Source: PALSA-607 sp036510735 (lineage in GTDB: Bacteria > Actinomycetota > Actinomycetes > Acidothermales > Acidothermaceae). From it: 24,009 nt of DNA. The stretch lies in the NCBI GenBank assembly GCA_036510735.1, contig DATCDK010000186.1, positions 1 to 24,009 of the forward strand. The letters are read 5' to 3'. A program made the position numbers and the translations under genes. The notes under the pieces are model-generated. The model saw nothing but the letters and a program-made list of their open reading frames with translations, was not told the DNA's origin and did no database searches. Below are positions 15,273 through 23,590 of this stretch, piece after piece (position 1 is the first letter of the stretch; every line of letters starts with the position of its first letter).

Positions 15273-16151
15273 ATGACTCGGCGGGGCCTGCAGATAACCC
15301 TCGGCGTCCTGTGGTTGATCGATGCCGGCCTGCAGTTCCAGCCCGCTATGTTCAGCGGACGGTTGGCGGCCGACGTACTCAGCCCTGCAGCCGCCGGCCA
15401 AGCATCGTTCGTCTCGGCGCCGGTCGAGCACGTCGCACATCTGGTTAGTGAACATCCGGCCGCGTTCAATGCCGCATTCGCCTGCCTGCAACTCGCGATC
15501 GGCGTCGGACTGCTACTGCGCCGCGCTGTCGTCCCTGCACTCTTCGTGTCGATCGCGTGGGCCTTTGCGGTCTGGTACTTGGGCGAAGGGCTAGGCGGGC
15601 TGACCGGGTCGAACGCGGCGTTGCTGACGGGCGCACCGGGCGCTGCATTGTTGTATGCGGTGTTGGCTGCGGGTGCTTGGCCCGGTGCGTCGTCGGGCAG
15701 CCGCGACCTGCAGCCGGCGGCCTGGCTTGCATTCGCGTGGGCGGTCTACTGGGTCGGTGGGGCGATCTTGCAGCTATGGCATGGACCGCGCACTGGGCCG
15801 GACTTGGCTGCCACTGTTGCGGAGGGTGCCAACGGCGCGCCCGGCTGGCTTGGTCGCTTCGACTTCTCCGCCGCTCGAAGCGTTGGACATGTCGGTGCCG
15901 CTGTCCTCGACGGTTTCGTCGCGCTCCAAGTACTCATCGGGCTCGCCGCGTTCACGCCTGCGCGTTTACGTCAAGTCGCTGCGGTCGTCGGGGCGCTGAT
16001 CTGTTGCGGGTTCTGGATCGTCGGCGGAGGGTTCAGCCAACTGTTCGGTGGCCACGCTACCGATCCGAGCACAGCGCCACTGGTCATCGTCCTCGCCATT
16101 GCGATTTACGATACGGGGGTCAGCAGCCGCCCTCCGTGGCTGAGCTGCTGA
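15273..16151 (+). CDS. multi-pass integral membrane protein
   Basis: The 292-residue protein starts MTRRGLQITLGVLWLIDAGL. About seven to eight hydrophobic segments are visible, including LGVLWLIDAGLQFQPAMF, ACLQLAIGVGLLLRRAVVPA, VAWAFAVWYLGEGLGGL and QVAAVVGALICCGFWIVGGG. GGGA lies eight bases before the ATG at 15273; an upstream extension of the frame to 15195 lies inside the propeller gene and was rejected. Polar residues in the first two helices (D, Q, H) and a conserved WYLGEGLGGL hint at a transporter or a DoxX-like oxidoreductase membrane subunit, but neither is convincing. It is the last gene of the plus-strand run and converges on the second DUF3592-like gene, with 18 bases between the stops. 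Confidence 0.75.
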   Translation: MTRRGLQITLGVLWLIDAGLQFQPAMFSGRLAADVLSPAAAGQASFVSAPVEHVAHLVSEHPAAFNAAFACLQLAIGVGLLLRRAVVPALFVSIAWAFAVWYLGEGLGGLTGSNAALLTGAPGAALLYAVLAAGAWPGASSGSRDLQPAAWLAFAWAVYWVGGAILQLWHGPRTGPDLAATVAEGANGAPGWLGRFDFSAARSVGHVGAAVLDGFVALQVLIGLAAFTPARLRQVAAVVGALICCGFWIVGGGFSQLFGGHATDPSTAPLVIVLAIAIYDTGVSSRPPWLSC

Positions 16152-16169
16152 CTCCGCGGCTTGTTGCCG

Positions 16170-16658
16170 CTAGCTGACCCGGTACCGGCGACGAGGACGC
16201 CTGAGCTCCGCAGGCAACCAACGCTTGACCTGTCGACCGGACCCCGCCAACGATCGCCGCGAGGACACCATGACGACAAACGCCATGAGTGTCAGCGCAG
16301 CCGCCGTCCATGGATAAACCGCACCGTAGAACGGCGTTTCCAGTTGCAACTGGCGACCACCGTCAGAGACGCGCAGCGCGAGACGATCACCGGGATCGAC
16401 GCCTGAGGCAGCACTGACATTGAGCTGTCCCGTCCGCGGCTTGCCAGCCCACAGAAAGCGAACGCTCGCGATCCGGTTCGCACCAACGCTGACCACCGAC
16501 GCGGCTGCATATTGGGTATGCCGGTAAGCGCGCTGGACGGACGTGCTTTTGATCTGGCCAACGCCCACCAGCAACGCCGCGGCGATCAACAAGGACGCAA
16601 CGATGAGCGGCGTAGCAGAGCTACCTCCGCCCCGAACGACACGAAAGTGGCCCGCCAT
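16170..16658 (-). CDS. DUF3592-like two-helix membrane protein, copy 2
   Basis: The 162-residue protein is a close paralogue of the product of 6069-6560, with the same layout: a helix at about residues 16-35, an outer beta domain with RHTQYAAASVVSV and WAGKPRTGQL, a helix at about 117-135 and an Arg-rich tail (RWLPAELRRPRRR). GGGAGAG lies four bases before the ATG. Differences cluster in the N-terminal 15 residues and the second helix; the core is very similar. The copies lie about 10 kb apart in opposite orientation. No small hydrophobic frame precedes this copy. A remnant of an esterase gene lies upstream on the same strand, so the two genes may once have formed a unit here. Confidence 0.8.
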   Translation of the reverse strand: MAGHFRVVRGGGSSATPLIVASLLIAAALLVGVGQIKSTSVQRAYRHTQYAAASVVSVGANRIASVRFLWAGKPRTGQLNVSAASGVDPGDRLALRVSDGGRQLQLETPFYGAVYPWTAAALTLMAFVVMVSSRRSLAGSGRQVKRWLPAELRRPRRRYRVS

Positions 16659-17340
16659 TCAGCTCTCCCGAGATCGTCAGAGCCCACGTCAGACGACTAA
16701 CCCATCCATCGTAGGACCGAATGCGCTCACCGCAACCCGCACCAGCAGCCAACGAATCCGAGACGGCCATCCACAGCCACTGACTGGTTGCGTTGTGCTC
16801 AGTAGACGCGCATCGTCAGTACCGCAAGGCAAACTTCGGAGACAGCGCGCGCGCGCCGATCGACGCTCCGGGGATCGGTCCGCGGGAGCCCCCCGCCGTC
16901 CATGGCATCGAACTTACGCGACACAGACCGAGAGCGTCATGGGTACGGCAGCCTGCATCGCCGCCCGCTGGCGGTGATATCGCGGGGCTGGGCGGCCGGT
17001 AGTTGGGCAGGTACGCCGAGTTGCATGGTGCCAGTGGCGCTCGTCCCGCCCGTGACGGTGTGCCAGACCCATTCGACGACGCGGGTGCGATGGCGAGCCG
17101 GGCATGATGAACACCGCTGCCGTCGCGGCGCGATCATCCGGCTCGCGGACATGTCGCCGTCCGTGGCCCGATATCAGTGATCTGCGTCTGTGAGAAGCGG
17201 AATCCATGCGGGCCGACATCATTCCCGGGTGGTCGTGAGCGTTGTGCGCGCGAATTTCACGTACTCGTCATGTTGGACCTAGAGGGTCTAAACAGGACGC
17301 CGTGTGGTGTTTGCTCGCTGGCAACGGAGGACTCGTCTAG
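16659..17340. other. intergenic region with a gene remnant
   Basis: About 680 bases separate the divergent DUF3592-like and GDPD genes. The middle holds the esterase remnant. The rest, roughly 16700-16930 and 17100-17320, has no frame that looks coding. The GDPD ribosome binding site GGAGGA is at 17326-17331. Confidence 0.5.
16937..17095 (-). pseudogene. decayed 3' end of an Ag85-like esterase gene
   Basis: Bases 17011-17080 align without gaps to 8251-8320 in the intact esterase gene, 54 of 70 identical by my count. Translated on the minus strand it gives EWVWHTVTGGTSATGTMQLGVP against EWTWHTVSGGTVTTGITQLGVP (key positions). Only the last 35 or so codons remain recognisable. Upstream the match is lost: neither the nucleophile Ser motif nor the His motif is present, and the open frame begins with unrelated residues. 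The tail after the shared part is different and ends at a stop at 16937. It is therefore a remnant of a second copy, in line with the neighbouring paralogue of the DUF3592-like gene. Confidence 0.65.
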
Positions 17341-18819
17341 ATGCATCAGGCGCCGACGTTCGGGCGGCGGACCTTCCTGGCCGCGGTGGGCGCGGGAGCG
17401 CTGGGGCTTGCTGCGGGATCCGTGTGGCGGCGCAAGGACGACCCAAGCATGACCGTCGAGCAATGGGTTCGCGCGCGCGGCGCCGCGTACGTCGTGGGAC
17501 ATCGCGGCTCCGGAGACGTCCTTCCCGAACACACGATGCAGGCGTATGAGGGCGCGTATGGCTGGGGCGCACGCGCGGTGGAGGTCAGCACCAGTTCGAC
17601 GTCCGATGGCGTCTTGATCTGTATGCACGACCTGACCTATGACCGGACGACGACCATCACCGGGGTGATCAACGATCTGCCGTCGTCTGTGTTACGAACC
17701 GCGCGCGTGCGGCAACCGCAGCTCGGCCCGTTCTGGACGACACCACCGCTGCCGCGGATACCGCTGTTGGACGACGTGCTGGCACGATTCCGCGGTCGCG
17801 TGGTGCTGTGCGTAGAACCGAAGCGGGATGCCGATTACGCGGCGGTTGCGGCGGCGATCCAACGGCGACGGTTCAGCGACTCGGTGGTGATGAAGCTCTA
17901 CTACACGAGCAGTCGCATCGACGTCGCGAAGCAGGCAGGCTTCCCGCTGTTCGTCTACTTCGGTACCGACGATGTGTCGGCGGGCGCGATCCGTGCGACC
18001 GCCGCGCGCCTCGACGCTGCTCGTGACTACCTCGTGCTCCCGACGTCGTCCGCGGACGGCCAGGAGTACCTACCGGACGACCTGGTCGCGGCCGCGGTTA
18101 GCACTGGGGTGCCGACGTGGGTGTATCCCGTTCATCGGCGTTCGGAGGCCGACCACTACCGGCGGCTCGGGGTCCGTGGGTTCGTTAGCTCGAGCGTCGG
18201 TTACAGCATGAGCCGTGTTCGTCCGGTCACTGCAGATCAGTGGAGCGCGGGGAAGATCGCCGTTGGCGAGATGAGTCTTGATCCGGCGTCGCCCGGCCTC
18301 GCGCCGACGCTGCAAGCCGGAGGTGTGCTGGCGCTGGACGCAACAGGTACCCAGCATTTCCTGACCCTCGGTCAGTTCTGCCCGATCGTGACAGCGACGG
18401 GCAGCTACCGCGTCGAGTTCGAGGCCCGTTGGGACGAACTTCCGACTGACCGCACTCATAACATGTCGTTGGTGTTCGCTCATGTCGACGATCGCTATTA
18501 CGAGGAAGGGCTTGGCCGAAGCGACGGCTATCACGCCGTCCACTCGGCGGAGGGATCGCTCGAGCTCTACCGGCACGCTGCGGGCTCGACGACGGGGATT
18601 CCACTCGGGAGCCACGTTGCAACGGCCGCGCCACAACGCGGTCGGTGGATGCGATTCCGGCTCGATGTCACACCGACTTCGCTCACCTGGCGTCGCACCG
18701 ACGGCTTGCAGCCTGCTCAGGTCATCGTCAGTGACAGTCAGGTGCGTGGCGGATATTTACACATCGGCCGGACATCAACGGATGGCTCACTGAGCTTTCG
18801 GCGCTTTACCGTCGGCTAG
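17341..18819 (+). CDS. Tat-exported glycerophosphodiester phosphodiesterase with C-terminal beta-sandwich
   Basis: The 492-residue protein has a Tat signal (GRRTFLAAVGAGALGLAAG, residues 8-26), a GDPD TIM-barrel domain (about 48-300) and a C-terminal domain (about 325-492). GDPD motifs are HRGSGDVLPEHT (H54 to T65), E81 in AVEVSTSSTSDG and MHD (H96, D97), followed by VEPKRD, the Glu-Lys strand. The usual E-x-D metal pair is E-V-S here (S83). The C-terminal part (YRVEFEARWDEL, YYEEGLGRSDGYH, RWMRFRLDVT, GGYLHIGRTSTDG) reads like a concanavalin/laminin-G-type jelly roll that binds glycans. The family cleaves glycerophosphodiesters, including lipoteichoic-type polymers. GGAGGA is nine bases before the ATG. 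It probably precedes the next gene in one transcript. Confidence 0.88.
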   Translation: MHQAPTFGRRTFLAAVGAGALGLAAGSVWRRKDDPSMTVEQWVRARGAAYVVGHRGSGDVLPEHTMQAYEGAYGWGARAVEVSTSSTSDGVLICMHDLTYDRTTTITGVINDLPSSVLRTARVRQPQLGPFWTTPPLPRIPLLDDVLARFRGRVVLCVEPKRDADYAAVAAAIQRRRFSDSVVMKLYYTSSRIDVAKQAGFPLFVYFGTDDVSAGAIRATAARLDAARDYLVLPTSSADGQEYLPDDLVAAAVSTGVPTWVYPVHRRSEADHYRRLGVRGFVSSSVGYSMSRVRPVTADQWSAGKIAVGEMSLDPASPGLAPTLQAGGVLALDATGTQHFLTLGQFCPIVTATGSYRVEFEARWDELPTDRTHNMSLVFAHVDDRYYEEGLGRSDGYHAVHSAEGSLELYRHAAGSTTGIPLGSHVATAAPQRGRWMRFRLDVTPTSLTWRRTDGLQPAQVIVSDSQVRGGYLHIGRTSTDGSLSFRRFTVG

Positions 18820-18916
18820 GTGGGGATGTGCTTGGAGTGGTGGGGCTCATGGAGTTCGGCTCTGACTCGCGGACGTCGCGCGAGCGGACCACTGTTCACC
18901 GGAGGGGTTGATCGCA

Positions 18917-20551
18917 GTGAGCGAGATGTCTGCCGCTGGGTCTAAGCCGTATCACATTTCGGGCCCGAGGCTCGGCCTTGATGCTCGGCGTGGAGTGTGG
19001 TTCCTCGCGCGGTACCCGTGGGTTGTCACGTTGGTGTTGTGTGGGGTTGTTGACGTCGCGGGGATCCGTGGTGTTGATCTGGCTGCACAGGACTATCGGG
19101 TGTGGGAGTTCCGTGCGCACGGGTTCACGTTGTGGGATGTCAGCTGGTACGGGGGACATGCTGCGCTCGGGTACAGCGTGCTCTTTCCTGCCTTCGGTGC
19201 ACTCGTCGGCGCGATGCCAGCCACCTCGATTGCCGCGATCTGCTCGAGCTGGCTGTTCGGTAAATTGGTTGGCCCACCGCGCAGTTGGGCAACCGCACTC
19301 GCGCGGCTGTGGTTTGCGGTCTTCGTCGTCGGCAATGTTGTGGTCGGGCAGGGACCCTTCGCGTGCGCCCTGGCCTTTGGCTTGGGGTCAGTTCTGGCGG
19401 TTCGTCGCCGCCGGCCCTGGTTTGCTGTCTTGGCGGCGCTGGCCACCTCGATGTTTAGTCCACTCGGAGCAATGTTTCTGTTGCTCGTCGCGGTCGCATG
19501 GGCACCGAGCATCGGGTGGCGACGCGCAATGCCATTGTTCGCCGCAACCGTCGGCATCGGTGTGTCCGCAGCTGCGGGCGACGGCGGATTCTTTCCGTTC
19601 CCGATCACGACGTTGCTGGGGCAGCTGGCGATTGTCGTCATCGGTCTCCTCGTATCTCCGCGGTCGCACCCTGCGGTACGGCGTGGTTTGGTGATATTTG
19701 GCGTGGCGTGCGTTGTTCTTTTTGTCTGGCCTAACCCGGTCGGCGGCAACATGGCTCGGCTGGCGGGGGTGCTGATCGGCCCCATCGCCGCACATCAACT
19801 CTTACGCGCCCATCGTGCACGGACGCTGCTGTTGTTGACCGTGCCGCTGCTCGGCTTCCAGCTCCTGCCAGTGATGAACTCGGTAGCGAACGCCGCGGTC
19901 GATCCGTCGGCCCACGCGAGCTATTACCAGGGCATGCTCGGGTTCCTAAGTGCACAGAATGATGTCGCCCAGCGGCTCGAGATTCCGTTGACCCGAAATC
20001 ATTGGGAGGCGACTTACGTCGCCGAGAAGGTTCCGTTGGCAAGAGGTTGGTATCGCCAAGTTGACATCGAACGCAACGGACTGCTGTACAAGCCGCTGAC
20101 AGCGACCGCGTATTCGCAGTGGTTGCATAACAACGCCGTCGAGTATGTTGCTCTGCCGGACGTGCCACTTGATCACGGCGGCGAAGCTGAAGCCGCGTTG
20201 CTCGCTCACCCTCCCAGCTACTTGCGTGAGGTATACGTCGATCCGCATTGGCGGATCTGGCGCGTGAACGACCCGTCGCCCATAGCTACTGGCGCCGGCA
20301 GCATTACCGCTGTGGGTGGGGATAGCTTCACACTCATTGCGCCGCGAGCCGGTCCGACGCTAGTTAGGCTGCGCTGGTCGCCCTACTGGCAGATCGACAG
20401 CGGACACGCGTGCCTGTCGCCCGCGCCAGACGGCTGGACCAACGTCACTGTCACAGCGCCGGGTTCCATCCAGGTGACTGCCAGGCTCAGCCTCGACAGC
20501 GACCACCGCTGCGCGCGAACTCGCAGCCCGGCTACGCCCGCCCCCATCTAG
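18917..20551 (+). CDS. large GT-C-like integral membrane protein with C-terminal soluble domain
   Basis: The 544-residue protein has about ten to eleven membrane helices over residues 25-330 and a C-terminal extracytoplasmic domain (about 340-540) of mainly beta character. The first outer loop contains DLAAQDYRVWEFRAHG and then WDVSWYGGHAALGYSVLFP, a pattern of acidic and aromatic residues found in polyprenol-dependent GT-C enzymes and related uncharacterised actinobacterial proteins, sometimes misnamed MFS transporters. The C-terminal part has EYVALPDVPLD and HWRIWRVNDPSP, then a WSPYWQI strand. I prefer GTG at 18917, about nine bases after GAGGGG; TTG at 18908 abuts that site. It follows the GDPD gene by 97 bases on the same strand. 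The GT-C reading is by fold pattern, not by a proven active site. Confidence 0.75.
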   Translation: MSEMSAAGSKPYHISGPRLGLDARRGVWFLARYPWVVTLVLCGVVDVAGIRGVDLAAQDYRVWEFRAHGFTLWDVSWYGGHAALGYSVLFPAFGALVGAMPATSIAAICSSWLFGKLVGPPRSWATALARLWFAVFVVGNVVVGQGPFACALAFGLGSVLAVRRRRPWFAVLAALATSMFSPLGAMFLLLVAVAWAPSIGWRRAMPLFAATVGIGVSAAAGDGGFFPFPITTLLGQLAIVVIGLLVSPRSHPAVRRGLVIFGVACVVLFVWPNPVGGNMARLAGVLIGPIAAHQLLRAHRARTLLLLTVPLLGFQLLPVMNSVANAAVDPSAHASYYQGMLGFLSAQNDVAQRLEIPLTRNHWEATYVAEKVPLARGWYRQVDIERNGLLYKPLTATAYSQWLHNNAVEYVALPDVPLDHGGEAEAALLAHPPSYLREVYVDPHWRIWRVNDPSPIATGAGSITAVGGDSFTLIAPRAGPTLVRLRWSPYWQIDSGHACLSPAPDGWTNVTVTAPGSIQVTARLSLDSDHRCARTRSPATPAPI

Positions 20552-20978
20552 GGATTGGGCGGGTGCTGCGAGCTACCTAGGGCTGCGAACCCGTGGGTGA
20601 GCGAGCGCCGTGCGGCACCGCGAATCAAAGATGGGGAGCGCCCGGCTAGCCCCGGGGGAGAGACACGACCGGGCGCCCGCGAAAATACTCGCTGCATGAC
20701 CTGACGACTGCGTTAACGAGGTCGTCCAGTCATGTCGATGGCGTCAGTGGCTGCAATCTGTGCGTCGAGTGGGCCAGCACGGCGAGATCGGAGTCGGGTG
20801 CCAATGCCCGAACGGCCCCCGTGGTCCCAATTGGTTCCGCGCCGCTGGATGTGGCGGTCGTCGACAGCAATCGTATCTCGCCCTGGTCGGCCCAACCGGC
20901 CGTCCTGCGCCGAACGCTCGCGGGACACAACCCCATGCGCACCTGTCGGTGTGCCGCGCGGCGACGTTGATGTGCGTG
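20552..20978. other. intergenic region between convergent genes
   Basis: About 430 bases lie between the GT-C-like gene and the four-helix protein gene. A GC-rich hairpin lies at 20638-20676. A minus-strand frame at 20730-20942 has no recognisable domain and weak coding character. I see nothing else. Confidence 0.4.
20638..20676. terminator. possible GC-rich hairpin terminator
   Basis: GCGCCCGG (20638-20645) pairs with CCGGGCGC (20669-20676) around a 23-base loop that can itself fold. No T-run follows on either strand, so it is at best a bidirectional actinobacterial-type hairpin between convergent genes. Confidence 0.35.
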
Positions 20979-21563
20979 TTAGGAACGGGCGCGAGAAGGC
21001 GGTTGCTCGGACACGCCGAATAGTGGGGTCTTAAAAGATTTCGGCGCCGAGGTGCCGCCGCGGTCTAGTCGGTGGGCGTGGTCCGTCGCGGCGGCGACAA
21101 GCTGATGTGCGACTGCGAATAGCATCGCTGCTAGGGGGAGTTCCACCAAGGCCGCGGACGCGATCGACGTCACGACGTCTACTGGTCCCGACGATGTTGT
21201 GATGTCGAACCATGCGTCGCAGGTCAGCATCGCAGCCGAGAGGAAAGCGACTCCAATCACGGCCTGTCGGCGGCGCCACGCCAGGTACGCAGTGAGTCCC
21301 AGGGATGTGAGCAGACCTAGGTCGAAGCCAACCCAGGTCAGTGTCCAGTGGCCGGCGACGTACTGCTTGGGCAGTGTCACCCCGAGCACGATCACCCAGG
21401 GGATGAGCCCGAGCGTCGCGACGGCCATGATGACGACGAATCGGCGCCGGCGCTTGTTGTCGGCGGTGAGGCTCGGCATGTCCCCGGCGGCGTGTGCGAG
21501 GCGCCGCCGAAGGTCTTCGAGTTCGTCTCGTGACAAGCTTCGCAGGTCGTCGTCGGTGAGCAT
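20979..21563 (-). CDS. four-helix membrane protein of unknown function
   Basis: The 194-residue protein has a charged N-terminal helix (LTDDDLRSLSRDELEDLRRRL, cytoplasmic), then four hydrophobic segments: FVVIMAVATLGLIPWVIVLG, WVGFDLGLLTSLGLTAYLAW, AVIGVAFLSAAMLTCDAWFD and LVELPLAAMLFAVAHQLVAA. The motif LTCDAWFDITTSS in the third loop, with helix two ending in RRRQ, matches a widespread uncharacterised actinobacterial membrane family as I remember it. AAGGGG lies four bases before the ATG at 21563. It is divergent from the peroxidase gene by about 160 bases. No enzyme signature is visible, and no partner gene suggests a function. Confidence 0.8.
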   Translation of the reverse strand: MLTDDDLRSLSRDELEDLRRRLAHAAGDMPSLTADNKRRRRFVVIMAVATLGLIPWVIVLGVTLPKQYVAGHWTLTWVGFDLGLLTSLGLTAYLAWRRRQAVIGVAFLSAAMLTCDAWFDITTSSGPVDVVTSIASAALVELPLAAMLFAVAHQLVAAATDHAHRLDRGGTSAPKSFKTPLFGVSEQPPSRARS

Positions 21564-21723
21564 GTGACCCCTTGCTGCCGAAGGTCATTTAACGCCGTGT
21601 GCACCCGATCCGACCGTAGCGTTCCCGTCCTCTCGCCGAACAGGGTCAAAGCTAAGTGCATGCCCTCATGCTGGATCGGTCCGTAGTCAAAGCGGATTCC
21701 TCACCTTCGGACTCGTCCCGTGC

Positions 21724-22730
21724 TTGAGTGCGGCAGTCCGCGGGGGCAGTTTGGCGAACTACCGTGCCTCAGACGGCCATTTCGTCTCGTCGGCACGGCC
21801 GTCGCTGCGGTCGGGGGTCCGGCCGGCCGCCGCAGCGATCTTCCTCGTGGTCACAGTCGAGGCTGGCGCGGAGGACGACGTTCGCGGGCTGCTTGCCGAC
21901 GTGGCCGGGCTGACGCGGTCGGTCGGATTCAGGCGGCCGGATTCAGACCTGAGATGTGTCGTGGGAGTGGGTTCTGCGCTGTGGGATCGACTCTTCGTCG
22001 GGCCGCGGCCGAGTGGCCTCCATCCGTTCGTCGAACTGCATGGTGCCCGGCACACCGCGGTCGCGACGCCCGGAGACCTGCTGTTTCATCTGCGGGCGCG
22101 TCGCCTCGATGTCTGTTTCGAACTCGCCCGACTGCTGGCGAACAGGCTCGCTGGCCACGCGCACATCGTCGACGAAGTTCACGGGTTTAAGTACTTCGAC
22201 GAGCGTGACCTGATGGGGTTCGTCGATGGAACGGAGAATCCCACCGGCGTTGCAGCGATAAGCGCCGCAATCGTCGGCGACGAGGATCCGGACTTCGCTG
22301 GCGGCAGCTATGTGATCGTGCAGAAGGTTTCTGCACGACCTGACCCGCTGGGAGACCTTGCCGGTCGAGGAGCAGCAGCGGGTGGTGGGAAGAACGAAGT
22401 TGGACGACGTGGAGTTGGCTGATGACGTCAAGCCGACGAACTCGCACGTCGCGCTCAACACGATTACCAACCCAACGGGCGCGGAGCGGCAGATCTTTCG
22501 GAGCAATATGCCTTTCGGCCGTCTTGGTGACGCCGAGTTCGGCACCTACTTCATCGGCTACTCGGCCACGCCGGACGTGACTGAAGAGATGCTCCGCAAC
22601 ATGTTCATCGGCAAGCCGCCGGGGAACTACGACCGGATACTCGACTTCTCAACAGCAGTAACCGGCGGTCTTTTCTTCGTGCCGAGTGCTGACTTCCTCG
22701 ACAATCTTCCGGAGCCGCCGGGAGTCAGCA
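21724..22730 (+). pseudogene. DyP-type heme peroxidase gene with frameshift
   Basis: The 5' frame (from TTG at 21724) encodes the DyP N-terminal domain, from AAAIFLVVTV to the distal GFVDGTENP motif (residues 165-173) and GGSYVIVQK. At 22327-22330 there is one extra base (or two missing), after which the homology continues in another frame: LHDLTRWETLPVEEQQR, the proximal heme ligand region TNSHVAL, the distal Arg in FRSNMPFGR, then EFGTYFIGYS and ILDFSTAVTGGLFFVPSADF. Thus heme and catalytic residues are all encoded but split over two frames. The first frame stops at 22422. Homology fades after about 22715, and the second frame stays open to 23278, far past the family end, so the normal C-terminus is missing. 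No encapsulin-type tail GSLGIGSL is visible. A sequencing error is possible. Confidence 0.8.
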
Positions 22731-23008
22731 CGGCCGACGCACCCGCCACCATTGACGTCAGTACATCCACGCAACGGGCCGTAGGGGAAGACTCCACACA
22801 GACCGGTGCCGTCCGCGTGTTTCGACTCAGGGTGATGGCACCAATAGCACTCGCCACTAGGCCGATGCGGCGGCGGAGACGCATATCCGCGACAGGCGCA
22901 CCGACCCTCGACGATGTCCCCTGTGCGTCCCGCGAGGCTTGGCCGTTCTCGGCGAAGTTGCCCACCAGGCAGCTCCTCGAGGCTCGGAAGAGGTATCGGG
23001 CTAACCAC
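22649..23008 (-). CDS. doubtful small zinc-finger-like ORF
   Basis: The minus-strand frame contains ECYWCHHPESKHADGTGLC, a C-x2-C-x-H-x4-H-x7-C pattern like that of small phage and actinobacterial zinc-binding proteins, followed by GVFPYGPLRGC. The flanks have no recognised features, and the last 35 residues are antisense to the peroxidase homology. The start at 23008 is uncertain. It lies in the stretch where the peroxidase frame has lost homology, so it may be a real gene that truncated the peroxidase, or a chance pattern. Confidence 0.25.
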   Translation of the reverse strand: MVSPIPLPSLEELPGGQLRRERPSLAGRTGDIVEGRCACRGYASPPPHRPSGECYWCHHPESKHADGTGLCGVFPYGPLRGCTDVNGGGCVGRADSRRLRKIVEEVSTRHEEKTAGYCC

Positions 23009-23073
23009 CCGTTTGTATCGCCGTCCGCTTCATTTGTGGAGGAACTTTGCCAAATCCATACGCTGGCCGGCGG

Positions 23074-23565
23074 CTATGACGACTCGTCGATGATCGACTG
23101 CCAGAAGTTCAACACGCGCTCGGGTGGCTGGTGGATTTCCACGGCGTGCCCGAACAGCGGCCCGCCGGAGAACCAGTTGGCGACCGCGCCGCCGACCGAC
23201 GTGGTCAGCAAGGCACAGCCGGCGGCGGCCATGTGCGCACCTTCGGCGTCGAGATCATCGGTCGTCCACGACACGTGACTGACGGCGCCGTGCTTGATGC
23301 CGAGCGCCTCCCGCAGTTCCGGTGGGTCGACCACATGCACCTGGTTGAGCTCGAGCAGCACGGGTCCCCACGCGGTGAACGCAGCCGAGTGATCGAGCAC
23401 GGCGGCGCTGGAGCCGAGAAATCGGAAGTCGCCGAGATCGATGTGCTCGAGCACCTTGAACGGCCCGACGCCTAACAACCGCTGAGCATCGGCCATCGCC
23501 ACGTCGAGATCGTCGACCCAATAGCCGATGTGGTGCAGACCGCGCCGTTTCGCCTGTTCAGTCAT
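23074..23565 (-). CDS. VOC-superfamily (glyoxalase-fold) protein
   Basis: The 163-residue protein starts MTEQAKRRGLHHIGYWVDDL, the first beta-alpha-beta-beta-beta unit of the vicinal oxygen chelate fold, with a second unit around HGAVSHVSWTTDDLDAEGA. Likely metal ligands are H12, E72, H97 and E143 (HAVEIHQP), one from each expected strand. Such proteins include glyoxalases, epimerases (methylmalonyl-CoA), ring-cleavage dioxygenases and lactoylglutathione-type enzymes; the subfamily is not clear. GGAGG is six bases before ATG at 23565. A frame extension to 23859 is antisense to the SDR gene and was rejected. The SDR gene is divergent with a palindromic operator in between, which suggests a shared degradation pathway. 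Confidence 0.88.
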   Translation of the reverse strand: MTEQAKRRGLHHIGYWVDDLDVAMADAQRLLGVGPFKVLEHIDLGDFRFLGSSAAVLDHSAAFTAWGPVLLELNQVHVVDPPELREALGIKHGAVSHVSWTTDDLDAEGAHMAAAGCALLTTSVGGAVANWFSGGPLFGHAVEIHQPPERVLNFWQSIIDESS

Positions 23566-23590
23566 CCGCCGCCTCCGGGGTGGCCCAGCC

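Noticed and set aside
20730..20942. Minus-strand frame ending in LAVLAHSTHRLQPLTPST
   Set aside because: No domain, no ribosome binding site, and both strands are open here, as expected for GC-rich DNA.
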